Assembly: GCA_040757715.1 (NCBI GenBank)
Contig: JBFLWS010000006.1
Span: 1 to 64,000, forward strand
Length of the DNA stretch: 64,000 nucleotides
Reading direction: 5' to 3'
DNA from: CAIMFV01 sp040757715
Lineage (GTDB): Bacteria > Pseudomonadota > Alphaproteobacteria > Caulobacterales > Caulobacteraceae
Below, piece by piece: positions 25,577 to 34,867 of this stretch (the stretch's first letter is position 1; every line of letters starts with the position of its first letter). Both the position numbers and the translations under genes were made by a program. The notes under the pieces are model-generated. The model did not search any database. It saw only the letters and a program-made list of their open reading frames with translations, and was not told the origin of the DNA.

Positions 25577-27526
25577 GTGGGCGAGCAGCGCGAAGACAAG
25601 GACCTCGGCAAGGATCTCGGCCAGGACCTGGGCATGGATCGGGCGATCCACCGGCGGGACTTTCTCAACGGCATGGCCGTGGGGGTGGGCGTGCTGGGCG
25701 GCCTGGGCGCGGGTCCGGCCCTGGCGGCGGCGGGGGTCTCTCCCCAGGACGCGGCCGGCTATTATCCGCCCGGGCTCACAGGATTGCGCGGCAGTCACCC
25801 GGGGTCGTTCGAGCAGGCTCACGCCCTGCGCGACGGCACACTGAAACAACCTCGCCCCGAGGCTCTGAAGGAGCGCTATGACCTGGTGGTGGTGGGCGGA
25901 GGCATCAGCGGCCTCGCCGCCGCCTTCTTCTGGCAAAAGGCCCGGCCGGGCGCGAAGATCCTCATCCTCGACAACCACGACGACTTCGGCGGCCACGCCA
26001 AGCGCAACGAATTCCATCTCGGCGGCAAGCTGCACCTGATGAACGGCGGCACGCTGGAGATCGACAGCCCCCGCCCCTACAGCACGGTGTCGGACGGCCT
26101 CTTGCGCGCCCTCGGCGTCGCGCCGGAGGAGCTGGCCAAGACCTGCGACCATCTGGAGATCTACGCGAACCGCGGCCTCACCCGCGGCGTCTTCTTCGAC
26201 CGCGAGACCTTCGGCCAGGACCGGCTGGTGGCCGGCGTGCCCTTTGGCGACGACGAGACCTCCTGGCGCGCCTTCGCCGCCAAGACGCCCCTCTCCGAGA
26301 CCGCCCGCGCCGACCTGGTGCGCATCGAGACCGGCGAGATGGACTACCTGCCGGGGCGAACCTCCGCCGCCAAGAAGGACTACCTCTCGCGCATCAGCTA
26401 TCGCAGCTACCTCGCCGACACGGCCAAGGTCGCCCCCGACCTCCTGCCCTATTACCAGACCCGCACTCAGGGCGAGTGGGGCGTCGGGGTAGACGCGGTG
26501 TCGGCGCTGGACGGCTGGGGCTTCGGCCTGCCGGGCTTCAAGGGTCTGAAGCTCGATCCCAGCCCTGCGCCGCGCATGAGCTTCACGCCGGCGGGCTATA
26601 TCCAGGGCGGCAGCTACAAGTTCCACTTCCCGGACGGCAACGCCACCATCGCCCGGCTCCTGGTGCGCAGCATGATCCCCGGCGCGGCGCCCGGCGTGGA
26701 TTGCCGCGACATCGTGGGGGCGCGGCTCGACTACGCGGCGCTGGATCGGGCCAGCAACCCGGTGCGTATCCGCCTCTCGTCCCTAGTGACGCGAGTGAAA
26801 AACCTCGGCGAGCCGAGCGCAAGCAAGGGCGTGGAGGTGACCTATCTGCGCGGCGGGCGGAGCTTTGCGGTGAAGGCCGAGGCCTGCGTGCTCGCCTCCT
26901 GGAACATGATGATCCCCTATCTCTGCCCCGACCTGCCCGAGCCGCAGAAGGCGGCGCTGCATGAACTGGTGAAGACGCCGCTGGTCTATACGAGCGTGGC
27001 TCTCGCCAACTGGACCGCCTTCGACAAGTTGAAGGTGGGGGCCATCAGCGCGCCGGGCGGCTATCACACCAGCCTCTATCTCAACATGCCGGTGGACGTC
27101 GGGGCTGTGACCGCCGAGCGCGATCCGACCAAGCCGATCCTCTTGCACATGACCCGCACCCCCTGCGCGCCGGGCCTGTCCGAGCACGACCAGAACCGCG
27201 CCGGCCGGGCCGAGCTCTTGGCCACGCCGTTCGAGACCTTCGAGCGGGAGATCCGCAGCCAGCTTGGCCGCGCCCTGGGCGAGGGCGGCTTTGATCCCGC
27301 GCGGGACATCACCGCCATCACCGTCAATCGCTGGCCGCACGGCTATGCGCCGGAGTGGAACCCGCTGTGGGAAGGCGACACGCCGGTGGAGCAGCAGCCG
27401 CACGTGATCGGCCGCGCCCGTTTCGGCCGCATCGCCATCGCCAATTCCGACTCCGGCGCGGCGGCCTATACGGACTGCGCCATCGATCAGGCCTGGCGCG
27501 CCGTGGGGGAGCTGCTGAGCGCCTAA
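25577..27526 (+). CDS. spdH: Tat-exported FAD oxidoreductase, spermidine dehydrogenase-like
   Basis: This is a 649-residue protein if started at GTG 25577, which has GGGGAG upstream; the ATG at 25535 lacks one and would span the palindrome. It has a twin-arginine signal (HRRDFLNGMAVGVGVLGGLGAGPALAA), then the FAD-binding YDLVVVGGGISGLAAAFFWQKARPGAKILILDNHDDFGGHAKRNEF. The C-terminal FAD contact is ANSDSGAAAYTDCAIDQAWRAV. Pseudomonas SpdH has the same RRDFLNG signal and cleaves spermidine oxidatively. A periplasmic location follows from the signal. The N-terminus repeats DLGKDLGQDLGMD, an odd acidic stretch before the signal. Substrate identity is inferred from family and neighbours. Confidence 0.8.
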   Translation: MGEQREDKDLGKDLGQDLGMDRAIHRRDFLNGMAVGVGVLGGLGAGPALAAAGVSPQDAAGYYPPGLTGLRGSHPGSFEQAHALRDGTLKQPRPEALKERYDLVVVGGGISGLAAAFFWQKARPGAKILILDNHDDFGGHAKRNEFHLGGKLHLMNGGTLEIDSPRPYSTVSDGLLRALGVAPEELAKTCDHLEIYANRGLTRGVFFDRETFGQDRLVAGVPFGDDETSWRAFAAKTPLSETARADLVRIETGEMDYLPGRTSAAKKDYLSRISYRSYLADTAKVAPDLLPYYQTRTQGEWGVGVDAVSALDGWGFGLPGFKGLKLDPSPAPRMSFTPAGYIQGGSYKFHFPDGNATIARLLVRSMIPGAAPGVDCRDIVGARLDYAALDRASNPVRIRLSSLVTRVKNLGEPSASKGVEVTYLRGGRSFAVKAEACVLASWNMMIPYLCPDLPEPQKAALHELVKTPLVYTSVALANWTAFDKLKVGAISAPGGYHTSLYLNMPVDVGAVTAERDPTKPILLHMTRTPCAPGLSEHDQNRAGRAELLATPFETFEREIRSQLGRALGEGGFDPARDITAITVNRWPHGYAPEWNPLWEGDTPVEQQPHVIGRARFGRIAIANSDSGAAAYTDCAIDQAWRAVGELLSA

Positions 27527-27629
27527 GAGCATTTTCCGAAAAGTGGGAACCGGTTTTCGGGCAAAAAATACTCTAGATTCAATGGTATATGAGCAAAATC
27601 CGATTCCGATTGATCGGATTTTGCTCTAG
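27526..27629. repeat. REP2: complete two-module intergenic palindromic repeat
   Basis: Module A is AGAGCATTTTCCGAAAAGTGGGAACCGGTTTTCGG... to ACTCTA. After a short AT-rich linker, module B is GAGCAAAATCCGATTCCG...GATCGGATTTTGCTCTA. It fills the space between two convergent genes exactly. The spdH stop (27524-27526) touches its first base, and the stop codon of the opposite gene (27628-27626) is made from its final CTCTAG. Both modules fold as hairpins and may act as a two-way terminator. Confidence 0.8.
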
Positions 27630-29017
27630 ACGTTCAGCAGCAGGAACTCCCGCTCCCAGGGGCTGATCACCCGCATGAAGGTGGCGAACTCGGCCCGCTT
27701 CACCGCGGCGAAGGTGGAGATGAAACGCCGGCCGAACACCTCTTCCAGGGCCTCGGTCTCCTCGAACAGGTCCACCGCCTCCATCAGCCCTACGGGGAGA
27801 TCGAACTCCTCGGAGCGGGCCGCGCCCTGGGTGGGCTCGGCGGGGGTGAGACCCTCCATGAGGCCGAGATAGCCGCAGGCCAGCACCGCCGCGAGGGCGA
27901 GATAGGGATTGGCGTCCGAAGACGGCACTCGGTTCTCCACGCGCCGATTGGCTGGCGAGGACGGCGGCACGCGCAGCCCGGTGGTGCGGTTGTCATAGCC
28001 CCACTGCACGTTCACCGGCGCCGACGCCCCGCGCACCAGGCGCCGGAAGCTGTTCACATAGGGCGCCACCATGCTGGCCACCGCCGGGGTGTAGCGCTGC
28101 TGGCCGGCCAAGAAGGCGAAGAACTCCGCCGTCGGACGATCATCCTCGTCGGTGAAGATGTTGCGCCCGGTGTCGGCCGACACGATCGACTGGTGCACGT
28201 GCATGGCCGAGCCCGGTTCGTGGGCGATCGGCTTGGCCATGAAGGTGGCGTAGATGTCGTGGGCGAGGGCCGCCTCGCGGATGGTGCGCTTCAAGAGGAA
28301 CACCTGGTCGGCCAAAGCGAGCGGATCGCCGTGACGCAGGTTGATCTCCATCTGCGCCGCGCCCTCTTCGTGGATCAGCGTGTCCACCTCGAGGTTCTGC
28401 TGCTCGGCGAAGGCGTAGATGTCCTCGAACACCTCGTCGAACTCGTTCACCGCCGAGATGGAATAGGAGCGGCGTCCGGCCTCGGCCCGGCCCGAGCGGC
28501 CGATGGGCGGCTCCAGCGGATAGTCCGGGTCGACGTTGCGCTTGACGAGGTAGAATTCGAGCTCGGGCGCCACCACCGGCCGCCAGCCCTTCTTGTGATA
28601 GAGGTCGATCACCCGCCGCAGCACCTGGCGCGGGGCGATCTCCACCGGCCGGCCGTCGTGATAGTGGGCGTCGTGGATCACCTGGGCGGTGGGCTCCGAG
28701 GCCCAGGGCACCACGCACATGGTGGCGAAGTCGGGGCGCAGGTCGATGTCGCCGTCGGAGGGGTCGTAGCGGAAATCCTCCCGCTCCTCCGGATATTCAC
28801 CGGTGATGGTCTGCAGGAAGATCGACGACGGCAGGGCCATGGCCGTGTCGTCGAAGAACTTGTCAGAGGGCATGATCTTGCCGCGGGCGACGCCGGCCAG
28901 ATCAGGCACCAGGCATTCGATTTCAGTGACGCCGTGAGCGCTGGCCCAGGACTTGGCCTCGGCGACATTAGCGACGGGGGCGGGACGTAAGGCAGGAGTC
29001 TTTGGCTTCTTGGCCAT
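27626..29017 (-). CDS. puuA: Glutamine-synthetase-family gamma-glutamylpolyamine synthetase (copy 3)
   Basis: The 463-residue protein has a 25-residue basic/Pro-rich N-terminal extension (AKKPKTPALRPAPVANVAEA), then GVTEIECLVPDLAGVARGKIMPSDKFF. The catalytic blocks are APELEFYLVKRNVDPDYPL, GAAQMEINLRHGDPLALADQ, FMAKPIAHEPGSAMHVHQS, NSFRRLVRGASAPVNVQWGYDNRT and SSDANPYLALAAVLACGYLG. It ends with the SPWEREFLLLNV tail also seen in copy 2. It is the only puuA-like copy on the minus strand, divergent from the second TonB receptor. Confidence 0.87.
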   Translation of the reverse strand: MAKKPKTPALRPAPVANVAEAKSWASAHGVTEIECLVPDLAGVARGKIMPSDKFFDDTAMALPSSIFLQTITGEYPEEREDFRYDPSDGDIDLRPDFATMCVVPWASEPTAQVIHDAHYHDGRPVEIAPRQVLRRVIDLYHKKGWRPVVAPELEFYLVKRNVDPDYPLEPPIGRSGRAEAGRRSYSISAVNEFDEVFEDIYAFAEQQNLEVDTLIHEEGAAQMEINLRHGDPLALADQVFLLKRTIREAALAHDIYATFMAKPIAHEPGSAMHVHQSIVSADTGRNIFTDEDDRPTAEFFAFLAGQQRYTPAVASMVAPYVNSFRRLVRGASAPVNVQWGYDNRTTGLRVPPSSPANRRVENRVPSSDANPYLALAAVLACGYLGLMEGLTPAEPTQGAARSEEFDLPVGLMEAVDLFEETEALEEVFGRRFISTFAAVKRAEFATFMRVISPWEREFLLLNV

Positions 29018-29419
29018 GGGAAGGGTCTTCTTTGAATGTACGATTTAGGGTCAATCCAGCGATCTGGGCGCCCTTATTTTCGGCGCCGAGAAACCATCCT
29101 GACCTAATCGTCGGGAACGCCGCGGTCCCCTACCCGGCGGGCCAGGCCTCGCTTCCGAGGCGCACGGCGACGGCGCACGCGTCCGCCCGCCTGCCCGCGG
29201 CAAGCTGTTTTTGGCGAAATTCGCGTCTGGGGGCGCATCGGCCTAAGAAATCCATCATTGCCGACGCCTAAGGTGGCAGGGCGCAGGCCGGCTTGAGAAT
29301 AACGCGAACTGTTGCAGGACGCCACCAGGCGCCGCCCAATGACAAATGCATTGTGATCACAGCTCTTGACGGCGGATCGAGTCAATAGGAACGTTCAACC
29401 ATTAAAAGAGGGGATCGCC
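29018..29419. other. 402-base intergenic control region between copy 3 synthetase and receptor 2
   Basis: No coding feature is supported here. The region carries the GTGATCAC operator and a TTGACG (29366-29371) near the receptor end. The middle part (29100-29280) is GC-rich and shows no repeat or structure that I can support. Confidence 0.5.
29352..29361. promoter_or_regulatory. TGTGATCACA operator upstream of TonB receptor 2
   Basis: This is a perfect 10-base palindrome, the best-matching of the three GTGATCAC sites. It lies 58 bases before ATG 29420 and immediately upstream of a TTGACG. It suggests that the receptor belongs to the same regulon as the puuC and gabT/puuA promoters. Confidence 0.55.
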
Positions 29420-31822
29420 ATGGCGAGAACAGTTTTGGGCCGGAGCCTGCTCCTGTCGTCGGCCGCGCTGCTGCCGTTTCTGGGAACCATGGCCGCGCGT
29501 GCGGACGATGCGCCGCCCGCCGCCGCAGCAGGCGCCAAGACGGCGCCTGTCGAAGCCGCCGAGGTGATCGTCACCGCCACGCGCCAGAAGACGGCCCTCT
29601 CCAAGGTGGCCGAAAGCGTCAGCGCCTTCACCGCCGAGAAGATGGAGGTGCAGGGCGTAAAGTCCTTCGCTGACTTGGCCAAGTTCACCCCGGGCGTATC
29701 CTTCGACGAGGCCCGCCACGACGTCTCCATCCGCGGCATCACCTCCAGGGCCGGCTCGGGCACCACGGGCGTCTATATCGACGACACCCCGATCCAGATG
29801 CGGGCGCTGGGCCTCAACGCCAACAACACCTTGCCGGCGGTGTTCGACCTTGAGCGCGTGGAAGTGCTGCGCGGCCCGCAGGGCACGCTGTTCGGCGCTG
29901 GCTCCGAAGGCGGCACGGTGCGCTACATCACTCCGCAGCCGAGCCTCACCAGCTTCAGCTTCAGCGCCCATTCGGAACTGGCCAGCACCGAAAACGGCGG
30001 CCTTTCCTATGAGGGCGGCGTGACCACGGGCGGCCCCATCGTGCAGGACAAGCTCGGCTTCCGCGCCAGCGTGTGGGCGCGGCGCGACGGCGGCTACATC
30101 AACCGCGTGGACTATACGAACCTCGCCACCACCGACAAGGACGCCAACCGGTCGGACACCTATGTGCTGCGCGCGGCCGTGGCCTGGCGCCCCATCGAGA
30201 ACCTGACCGTCACCCCGGCGGTGAACTATCAGAAGCGCGACCAGCACAATTACGACAACTACTGGGTCTCCATCTCCAATCCGGGCAATGGCAAATACCT
30301 GAGCGGCACGCCGGACCGCATGGCCGACCCGGACCGCTTCGTCATGCCGAGCCTGAAGGTGGAGTATCAGCTGCCGGGCGTGACCTTCATTTCCAACAGC
30401 TCCTATTATGATCGCAAGGAGCGGGTGAACGGCTATTCCGGCACGCTCTACAACCTGTCCTACTTCGAGCAGATCACCGGGGCGGGCAACGACCCCATGG
30501 GCAATCCCTGCGCCGGCGCCTGCACCTCGCCGCTGCTGACGCCCACCGGGCTGAACCTGCCGGGCTATCCAGGCAAGTACGTCTCCCGCAACTGGATCAC
30601 CAACACCCAATCCAACTACACGCAGGAATTCCGCCTGCAGTCGTCCGATCCGAACGCCCGCCTGACCTGGGTCGCCGGCGTGTTCTACGCCTACAACACC
30701 CAGCGCAGCACCGAGGAGATCAACGACCCGCAACTGCCGGCCCTGACCCAGTATCTGTGGGGCGAGACCTTGATGCAGGCCTGGGGCGAGAACCTGCTGC
30801 CCAATGGCGACGACTATATCAACGACACCCGCGCCCATGACCGGCAGACGGCGGTGTTCGTGGACGCTACCTACAACATCACGGACAAGCTGAAGATCAC
30901 CGCCGGCGCCCGCTATGCCTGGACCCATTTCGACTTCAAGAACGTGGCCGACGGTCCGCAGGAGCTGGCCGGCGGGCCGGTGCCCTCCCACGGATACAAG
31001 AACGAGACGCCGCTGACGCCCAAGCTCGGCCTGATCTACCAGGCCACTCGCGACGACATGGTCTACGCCACCGTGTCCAAGGGCTATCGCATCGGCGGGG
31101 CGAGCCCGCCCCTGCCCCCGGCGGCCTGCGGCGGGGTCTTCCCCACCTCCTACAATTCGGACTCGGTGTGGAGCTATGAGGCCGGCACGAAGGACCGCTT
31201 CTTCGATCGCAAGCTGCAGATCTCCGGCAGCGTCTATTACATCGAGTGGAAGAACATCCAGCAGGCCATCTATGTGCCCACCTGCGGTATTCAATACACG
31301 GCCAATGTGGGCGATGCGGTGAGCAAGGGCTTCGACCTGCAGGCCCAGTGGCAGCTGATCGACCACCTGCAGCTGGAAGGCAGCGTGGGCTACACCGACG
31401 CCAAGTTCTCCAAGAACGCCGTGGACACCGGCGGCCAGATCCTGGCGCTGAAGAACGACGCCCTAGACGTGACGCCCTGGACCGTGACCCTCGGCGCGGA
31501 ATATCGCTTCCAGTGGCTGAACCGCGATGCGTTCCTGCGCGGCGACTACGAGTACAACAGCAAGCGCACCACCGCGATCCCGGCGGAGGACCCCGGCACC
31601 AAGTATTACGACCACGGGCTGGCGCCCAACCCGGCCACCAACCAGCTGTCCCTGCGCACCGGCATCAACTTCGACAAGTGGGACCTGGCGCTGTTCGCCG
31701 AGAACGTCTTGAACGCCCATCCGCGACTGAACCTGGCCCACCAAGACAAGTATACGCAGCTGTACGAGGCGCAGACGCTCCGTCCACGGACGATCGGCGT
31801 GGCCGCCACCTATCGCTACTGA
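29420..31822 (+). CDS. TonB-dependent outer-membrane receptor (island receptor 2)
   Basis: This is an 800-residue protein from ATG 29420 (AGAGGGG upstream; the alternative at 29366 is non-conserved). It has a signal peptide ending ARADDA, a TonB box EVIVTATRQ, a plug with VEVLRGPQGTLFGAGSEGGTVRYITPQPSL and a barrel ending GVAATYRY. No STN domain is present. It is a clear paralogue of receptor 1 at 7351-9792; both have a cysteine pair in the C-terminal third (VPTCGIQY here, VSSCGQQF there). It is probably an outer-membrane entry route for amine-containing substrates, inferred from the island and the shared operator. Confidence 0.9.
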   Translation: MARTVLGRSLLLSSAALLPFLGTMAARADDAPPAAAAGAKTAPVEAAEVIVTATRQKTALSKVAESVSAFTAEKMEVQGVKSFADLAKFTPGVSFDEARHDVSIRGITSRAGSGTTGVYIDDTPIQMRALGLNANNTLPAVFDLERVEVLRGPQGTLFGAGSEGGTVRYITPQPSLTSFSFSAHSELASTENGGLSYEGGVTTGGPIVQDKLGFRASVWARRDGGYINRVDYTNLATTDKDANRSDTYVLRAAVAWRPIENLTVTPAVNYQKRDQHNYDNYWVSISNPGNGKYLSGTPDRMADPDRFVMPSLKVEYQLPGVTFISNSSYYDRKERVNGYSGTLYNLSYFEQITGAGNDPMGNPCAGACTSPLLTPTGLNLPGYPGKYVSRNWITNTQSNYTQEFRLQSSDPNARLTWVAGVFYAYNTQRSTEEINDPQLPALTQYLWGETLMQAWGENLLPNGDDYINDTRAHDRQTAVFVDATYNITDKLKITAGARYAWTHFDFKNVADGPQELAGGPVPSHGYKNETPLTPKLGLIYQATRDDMVYATVSKGYRIGGASPPLPPAACGGVFPTSYNSDSVWSYEAGTKDRFFDRKLQISGSVYYIEWKNIQQAIYVPTCGIQYTANVGDAVSKGFDLQAQWQLIDHLQLEGSVGYTDAKFSKNAVDTGGQILALKNDALDVTPWTVTLGAEYRFQWLNRDAFLRGDYEYNSKRTTAIPAEDPGTKYYDHGLAPNPATNQLSLRTGINFDKWDLALFAENVLNAHPRLNLAHQDKYTQLYEAQTLRPRTIGVAATYRY

Positions 31823-32001
31823 TCTCCGGAATCTGGTCCGGCCGCGCTCCGCCCCTTCGACTTTGGTCTTAGGGCGCGGGCGCGGCGGCGCGTGTTAGGC
31901 GAGGCCCAACAATAACATTCGGGAGCAGGCGCGCCGGGGATGCCCGTGCGCGGTCCAGGAACGGCGCTTCAGCGTCTGTTGTTCCAGGAGCCCGTTTGTT
32001 C

Positions 32002-33513
32002 ATGACCTCGCGTATCGCCCATCCCGGCCTCGCGTCGCGCCTCGCCTCTCCCGAAGACGCCGCCGCCCTCATTCCCAACGGCGCCACCGTGGGCATGAGC
32101 GGCTTCACCGGCTCCGGCTATCCCAAGACCGTGCCCTTGGCCTTGGCCAAGCGCATCGAGGCCGAACACGCGGCGGGCCGACCGTTCAAGGTGAAGGTGT
32201 GGACCGGCGCCTCCACCGGTCCGGAACTGGACGGCGCGCTGGCCAAGGCCAATGGCATCGAGTTCCGCCTGCCCTACAATTCCGACCCCCTCGCTCGCGA
32301 GCGCATCAACAAGGGCGAGATGCAGTATTTCGACATGCACCTGTCGCAGGTGGCCCCCATGGCCTGGCAGGGCTTTCTCGGCAAACTGGACATCGCCGTC
32401 ATCGAGGTCGCGGGCATCCGCCCGGACGGGTCGCTGATCCCCTCCTCTTCGGTGGGCAACAACAAGACCTGGATCGAGCGCGCGGACAAGGTGATCCTGG
32501 AGGTGAACCGCTGGCAGAATGCGGCCCTCGAGGGCATGCACGACATCTATTACGGGGCGGCCCTGCCGCCGAACCGCGTGCCCATCCCGCTGGTGCGCCC
32601 GAACGACCGCATCGGCGAGCCCTATCTGCGTTGTCCGCCGGAGAAGGTGGTCGCCGTGGTGGAGACCGACGCCCCGGACCGCAACCTGCCGTTCGCCGCT
32701 CCGGACGAGGCCGCCACCCTCATCGCCGGCCACATCATCGATTTCCTCAGCCATGAGGTGAAGCACGGACGCCTGCCGGCCTCGCTGCTGCCGATCCAGT
32801 CGGGGGTGGGCAATGTGGCCAACGCCGTGCTGCAGGGGCTGGTGCAAAGCCCGTTCGAGGGGCTGCAGGCCTTCACCGAGGTGCTGCAGGACGGCATGCT
32901 CGACCTGATGGAGGCGGGCAAGCTCGTCTCCACCTCGGCCACCGCCTTCTCCCTAAGCCCCGAAGCGGCGGCCCGGCTCAATCGCGACATGGCGCGGTTC
33001 CGCGGCCGGCTGATCCTGCGTCCGCAGGAGATCAGCAACCACCCCGAACTGGTCCGGCGCCTGGGCTGCATCGCCATGAACGGCCTCATCGAGGCGGACA
33101 TCTATGGGGCGGTGAACTCCACCCACGTCATGGGTTCGCGCATCCAGAACGGCATCGGCGGCTCCGGCGACTTCGCCCGCAACGCCTACATCTCCATCTT
33201 CATGACCTCGTCCACGGCCAAGGGCGGCAAGATCTCGGCCATCGTCCCCAAGGCCGCGCACGTGGACCACATCACCCAGGACGTGCAGGTGATCGTCACC
33301 GAGCAGGGTCTCGCCGACCTGCGCGGTCTCTCGCCCCGTCAGCGCGCGCGGGTGATCATCGACCGCTGCGCCCATCCGGACTATCGCGACGCGCTTGAGG
33401 ACTACTACGCCCGCGCCTGCATGGACGGCCAGGCGGGCCAGTCGCCGATCCTCCTGGGAGAAGCCTTTTCCTGGCACCAGCGTTATCTCTACACGGGCGA
33501 TATGCGCCCTTAA
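32002..33513 (+). CDS. Succinyl-CoA:acetate (acetyl-CoA hydrolase family) CoA-transferase
   Basis: The roughly 503-residue protein matches the length of AarC/ScpC-type transferases. It has GATVGMSGFTGSGYPKTVPLALA near the N-terminus, the active-site glutamate context FTEVLQDGMLDL (Glu293), then MGSRIQNGIGGSGDFARNA and IVTEQGLADLRGLSPRQRA. It moves CoA between succinyl-CoA and acetate. ATG 32002 is used; a TTG at 31996 would add two residues and has closer AGGAG spacing. Its position after the polyamine island, whose end product is succinate, may be incidental. Confidence 0.87.
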   Translation: MTSRIAHPGLASRLASPEDAAALIPNGATVGMSGFTGSGYPKTVPLALAKRIEAEHAAGRPFKVKVWTGASTGPELDGALAKANGIEFRLPYNSDPLARERINKGEMQYFDMHLSQVAPMAWQGFLGKLDIAVIEVAGIRPDGSLIPSSSVGNNKTWIERADKVILEVNRWQNAALEGMHDIYYGAALPPNRVPIPLVRPNDRIGEPYLRCPPEKVVAVVETDAPDRNLPFAAPDEAATLIAGHIIDFLSHEVKHGRLPASLLPIQSGVGNVANAVLQGLVQSPFEGLQAFTEVLQDGMLDLMEAGKLVSTSATAFSLSPEAAARLNRDMARFRGRLILRPQEISNHPELVRRLGCIAMNGLIEADIYGAVNSTHVMGSRIQNGIGGSGDFARNAYISIFMTSSTAKGGKISAIVPKAAHVDHITQDVQVIVTEQGLADLRGLSPRQRARVIIDRCAHPDYRDALEDYYARACMDGQAGQSPILLGEAFSWHQRYLYTGDMRP

Positions 33514-33601
33514 GCGAGAAGCACGCCGATCCTTGAGCCACCGCAAGGCGAATCTGGGGACGCGCGCCTAACCGGACGAGATCGACACAGGAGATCGTTC
33601 C

Positions 33602-34144
33602 ATGACGCACGGACTGGCATTTCCTCATCCTTTCGGGGAGCGACTGAAGGCGGCCAAGCGCAAGGTGCAGTGGCTCAGCGCCATCATGATTGTGCTTGGC
33701 GTCATCGCCCTGGTGTTTCCGTCCTTCTCCACCCTGACCATCACCTATTTCATCGCCTTCATGCTGATCACCTTCGGCGTCGTCAGCCTGAACGCGGCCT
33801 TCTTGATGATCGGCGCGGGGCCGTTCTTCGCGGGCCTCCTATTCTCCCTCGCCTCTGTCGGAGCAGGCGTGTTCATGCTGTTCAACCCGGCGCCGGGCGC
33901 GGCGGCGCTCACCGTGCTGGTGGGCGGCCTGTTCCTGGCCCAGGGCGCCTACGAGCTGGTGCTGGGCTTCGAAGCCCCGGCGAGCGTGCGCGCGCCGATC
34001 CTCATCTCCGCCCTCATCAGTCTGGTCCTCGCCCTCGCCATCCTCGCCGGCTGGCCGCAGAGCTCCGCGGTGGTGCTGGGCGTCATGTTCGGGGTGAATT
34101 TCATCTCCAGCGGCGTCGGCCTTGCCATGGCCGCTCGCGATTAG
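33602..34144 (+). CDS. HdeD family (DUF308) membrane protein
   Basis: The 180-residue protein has six hydrophobic spans arranged as pairs, for example LSAIMIVLGVIALVFPSFSTLTITYFIAFMLITFGVVSL. This is typical of HdeD-like acid-resistance membrane proteins. GGAG precedes ATG 33602. The family role in acid stress is known mostly from enterobacteria, so the function here is uncertain. Confidence 0.8.
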   Translation: MTHGLAFPHPFGERLKAAKRKVQWLSAIMIVLGVIALVFPSFSTLTITYFIAFMLITFGVVSLNAAFLMIGAGPFFAGLLFSLASVGAGVFMLFNPAPGAAALTVLVGGLFLAQGAYELVLGFEAPASVRAPILISALISLVLALAILAGWPQSSAVVLGVMFGVNFISSGVGLAMAARD

Positions 34145-34192
34145 GATGATGCTGCAGGCCACGACGGCTTAAGCGGATAGGAGACGGGCGCG

Positions 34193-34867
34193 GTGATTCC
34201 GTTGCAGGACGAAACCCGGCGCCCGTCGCGCTTTCCCGCCGTGACGGTGGGGCTCATCGTCATCAACGCGGTGATCTTCCTCGCCGAGCTGCAATATGGC
34301 GAGCCGTTCATCGCCCGCTGGGCCGCCGTGCCCGCCGACATCTGGGAGGGGCGCAGACTCATTACCCTTCTCAGCTCCATGTTCCTGCACGCCAGCTGGT
34401 CGCACATCCTCGGCAACATGGTGTTCCTCTGGGCCTTCGGGCCGGAGATCGAAGACGCCATGGGGAAGCTGAAGTACCTCCTGTTCTACCTGGCGGGCGG
34501 GGTGGCGGCCATGTTGGCGCAGATCGCCGCCACACCGGACTCCACCGTCGCCAGCCTGGGCGCCAGCGGGGCCATCGCCGCCGTGATGGGCGCCTTCCTG
34601 GTCACCTATCCCCGCGACCGCATCCGCACCCTATTGTTCTTCGGCATCTTCTTCCGCGTGGCCCTGATCCCGGCGGTGGTGCTCATCGGCATCTGGTTCG
34701 CCTTCCAGCTGATCAGCCTGGGCGCGGTGACGCAGGCGGCCAGCCACACCGGCGGGATCGCCTATCTCGCCCATGTGGGTGGGATGGTCTTCGGCGCCCT
34801 GGTGGGCCGGTTCCTGGAAGACCCACGCCGCATCGCCGCCTCGCGGCTCAACGACGAGCTGCTCTGA
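34193..34867 (+). CDS. Rhomboid family intramembrane serine protease
   Basis: The 224-residue protein has about six spans. The first-loop motif is LLSSMFLHASWSHILGNMVFLWAFG, the catalytic Ser lies in SLGASGAIAAVMGAF and the catalytic His in YLAHVGGMVFGALVG. It cleaves membrane proteins within the bilayer. The start is GTG 34193. It stands alone after the HdeD-like gene. Confidence 0.88.
   Translation: MIPLQDETRRPSRFPAVTVGLIVINAVIFLAELQYGEPFIARWAAVPADIWEGRRLITLLSSMFLHASWSHILGNMVFLWAFGPEIEDAMGKLKYLLFYLAGGVAAMLAQIAATPDSTVASLGASGAIAAVMGAFLVTYPRDRIRTLLFFGIFFRVALIPAVVLIGIWFAFQLISLGAVTQAASHTGGIAYLAHVGGMVFGALVGRFLEDPRRIAASRLNDELL

Noticed and set aside
27664..27680. CTGATCACCC in the copy 3 synthetase gene as another operator
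   Set aside because: It lies inside coding sequence near the C-terminus and breaks the GTGATCAC palindrome at the outer positions.
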